NCBI GenBank assembly: GCA_029259875.1
Contig: JAJDEK010000295.1
Coordinates: 1-7,154, forward strand
Source: Planctomycetaceae bacterium
Lineage (GTDB): Bacteria; Planctomycetota; Planctomycetia; Planctomycetales; Planctomycetaceae
Direction: 5' to 3'
DNA length: 7,154 bases
Position 1 is the first letter of the stretch, and the number at the start of each line of letters is the position of its first letter. A program made the position numbers and the translations under genes. The notes beneath the pieces were generated by a model, which saw only the letters and a list, made by a program, of their open reading frames with translations, searched no databases and was not told the DNA's origin. This document shows, piece after piece, positions 5,506-7,154 of this stretch.

Positions 5506-7154
5506 CTATGAGCGTGCTTCTAATTCTTCCCAACGCACAAGCAGAGATTCCAATTCCTGCTGGACTGCTTCAACTCGTACTGAAGCTTCCGCAACAATCT
5601 CATTTGACTGTTTAAAAAATTCAGGAGACGCCATCGCGGTGTGTAACTCTGACTGCTCTTGTTCTAACTCTTCAATACGTTTTGGAATCTGTTCTAATTC
5701 ACGCTGTTCTTTGAAACTTAACTTTGCTGTTTTTTTTGTCTTTTCTAGTGGTTGTTCTATTTTTGCTTTCGAAACATTACCATTTTTTTGTGTGTCGCCA
5801 CTACTTCCTGACTGTAACAAATAATCATCATACCCACCTGCATACTCTTTGACTCGCCCCTCTTCGTCAAAAACCAATGTCGCGGATACGACATTATTGA
5901 GAAAGGCTCGATCGTGACTTACTAACAACAAGGTTCCTGGATGATTACAAATTAACTCTTCGAGTAACTCTAATGTTTCTGCATCCAAATCATTCGTCGG
6001 TTCGTCAAAAATCATTAGATTTGTTGGTCGCGTGAACAATTTTGCTAACAATAATCGATTTCGTTCCCCTCCGGAAAGATAGCGTGCTGGCCTACGGGCG
6101 CGTTCCGGCGTGAAGAGAAAATCCTGCAGATAACCGTAAATACTTTTCGGCTTCCCATTAATTTCGAGGGTCTCTTGGCCTTCACCCACGTTTTCAACGA
6201 CCGTTTTCTCTTCATCAATCTGTTCTCTCAGTTGATCAAAATAGAGAATCTCCAGATTTGTCCCCAAGCGAATCGTACCAGTGTCTGGCTTGAGCTTTCC
6301 CAAAAGCAGTTTAAGCAATGTAGTTTTACCAGCCCCATTTCTGCCAATGATGCCAATTTTATCACCACGCGTAATTAAAGTAGAAAACTCTTGTATTACA
6401 GTTTCGTCACCATAGGAAAACGAAACATCTTTGGCTTCAATCACTAATTGCCCTGAACGATCCGCATTGGCCACCTGCATGTTTACATTGCCAACCTGAC
6501 TTCGCCGCTGACTGCGTTCTTCACGCATTTTTTTCAGAGCACGCACGCGGCCTTCATTTCGCGTGCGTCGCGCTTTGATCCCTTTTCGAATCCAAACTTC
6601 TTCTTCAGCCAGTTTTTTATCGAATAAAGCATTCTGTTTGTCTTCCGCTTCCAGAAATGCCTCTTTACGTTTGAGAAATGTGTCATAGTCGCACGTCCAA
6701 TCATATATTTTGGCACGATCGATTTCGATAATACGGGTCGCTAACGTCTGCAAAAACATCCGGTCGTGAGTCACAAATAACAAAGTACTGGAATAAGATT
6801 GTAGAAACTGTTCTAACCACCTTATGGAAGGGATATCCAGATGATTCGTCGGTTCATCCAGTAGTAAGATATCGGGAGACTGCACTATGGAACGCGCTAA
6901 CAAAACGCGCCGCTTCATTCCTGAAGACAAAGAATCAAAGGGAGCATCTGCCTGCAGATTCATGCGCGACAGAATTTTCTCAATCGCGTGTTCGGCTTCC
7001 CACTCATGTTCATAAAACGGAGCTGCTTCCTCTGCAACGTAATCATGAACGCGTTGAGAGCATCCTGAAGGAACTTCTTGCACTAGCCTGGCAATCCGTA
7101 AATCCTTTTCAGGTCTCACTTCGCCATCATCCGGATCAATTTCACCGGCGATCA
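5506..7154 (-). CDS. uup: ABC-F family ATPase, Uup type (5' end beyond right edge)
   Basis: This is a duplicated-ATPase soluble ABC protein of the ABC-F class, which acts on ribosomes; Uup has also been linked to ribosome assembly and to DNA structure and transposon excision. The frame is open to the window edge, with [11 protein letters not shown] preceding the GTG at 7119, so the first Walker A lies outside. Visible in order: NBD1 signature LSSGMKRR and Walker [12 protein letters not shown], switch VTHDR; the interdomain linker with the Uup hallmark [22 protein letters not shown]2 Walker [10 protein letters not shown] (about 6323-6349), signature LSGGERNR, Walker [12 protein letters not shown], switch VSHDR; and a charged coiled-coil C-terminal domain from about 5740 to the stop. 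[18 protein letters not shown] and [16 protein letters not shown] are typical of Uup rather than EttA or antibiotic-resistance ABC-Fs. The NBD1 signature has Ser-Ser-Gly instead of Ser-Gly-Gly. The SUI1-like gene follows by 13 bp. Confidence 0.92.
   Translation of the reverse strand, partial: IAGEIDPDDGEVRPEKDLRIARLVQEVPSGCSQRVHDYVAEEAAPFYEHEWEAEHAIEKILSRMNLQADAPFDSLSSGMKRRVLLARSIVQSPDILLLDEPTNHLDIPSIRWLEQFLQSYSSTLLFVTHDRMFLQTLATRIIEIDRAKIYDWTCDYDTFLKRKEAFLEAEDKQNALFDKKLAEEEVWIRKGIKARRTRNEGRVRALKKMREERSQRRSQVGNVNMQVANADRSGQLVIEAKDVSFSYGDETVIQEFSTLITRGDKIGIIGRNGAGKTTLLKLLLGKLKPDTGTIRLGTNLEILYFDQLREQIDEEKTVVENVGEGQETLEINGKPKSIYGYLQDFLFTPERARRPARYLSGGERNRLLLAKLFTRPTNLMIFDEPTNDLDAETLELLEELICNHPGTLLLVSHDRAFLNNVVSATLVFDEEGRVKEYAGGYDDYLLQSGSSGDTQKNGNVSKAKIEQPLEKTKKTAKLSFKEQRELEQIPKRIEELEQEQSELHTAMASPEFFKQSNEIVAEASVRVEAVQQELESLLVRWEELEARS

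Noticed and set aside
5381..5824. Plus-strand 147-codon open frame
   Set aside because: It lies antisense across the end of uup and the start of the SUI1-like gene, is Ser/Cys-rich with no recognisable motif, and both genes under it have clear family matches.
7117..7119. GTG at 7119 as the true start of the ABC-F gene
   Set aside because: The frame stays open to the window edge and encodes [11 protein letters not shown], the sequence normally found after the first Walker A of an ABC-F protein, so the gene starts outside the window.
1..7154. Search for defence systems, CRISPR arrays, mobile elements, tRNAs or riboswitches
   Set aside because: No repeat array, transposase, integrase, attachment-site duplication, tRNA-like cloverleaf or known riboswitch pattern was visible on either strand; the genes are ordinary chromosomal families.

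Overview
The window looks like an ordinary chromosomal stretch from a Gram-negative-type bacterium, most likely a planctomycete of moderate G+C such as a Gimesia or Rubinisphaera relative. This rests on the gene mix: a lipoprotein RND efflux adaptor, a divergent CorA-like protein, an M81/MlrC-family protein, and an SUI1/eIF1-like factor with a cysteine-rich N-terminus. Shine-Dalgarno strength also varies from gene to gene. The taxonomic call is an inference from family knowledge, not a database result. I see no tRNA, rRNA, CRISPR array, insertion sequence or prophage gene.

Layout, left to right. Positions 1-1316 (minus strand) hold the start of an efflux operon. A membrane-fusion lipoprotein is followed by the first ten codons of an RND permease, which runs off the left edge. 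A 156-bp divergent spacer with a perfect 7-bp dyad separates this operon from a plus-strand CorA-like two-TM protein (1473-2222) whose GMN signature reads GAN. That gene converges on a minus-strand FAD-dependent aromatic-ring-type monooxygenase (2250-3422). A 214-bp divergent spacer with further dyads follows, then a plus-strand M81/MlrC-family metallopeptidase (3637-5136). The M81 gene converges, almost without a gap, on a minus-strand pair: a complete-looking but frameshifted SUI1-family gene (5145-5492), and upstream of it a Uup-type ABC-F ATPase (5506 to the right edge, 5' end missing).

Working units. The adaptor and permease are two parts of one tripartite efflux pump. Uup and the SUI1-like factor are probably co-transcribed, with 13 bp between them and the SUI1 ribosome-binding site next to the uup stop. 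Both families act at the ribosome. The CorA-like, monooxygenase and M81 genes are apparently single-gene units with no obvious shared pathway.

The most notable points are: (1) a single-base loss in the SUI1-like gene at a GAATTC, past which the -1 frame restores the family's C-terminal motif, with a dnaX-like slippery arrangement upstream as a less likely explanation; (2) the CorA-like protein with an altered selectivity signature; and (3) perfect dyads in both divergent promoter regions. I found no convincing new multi-gene system.
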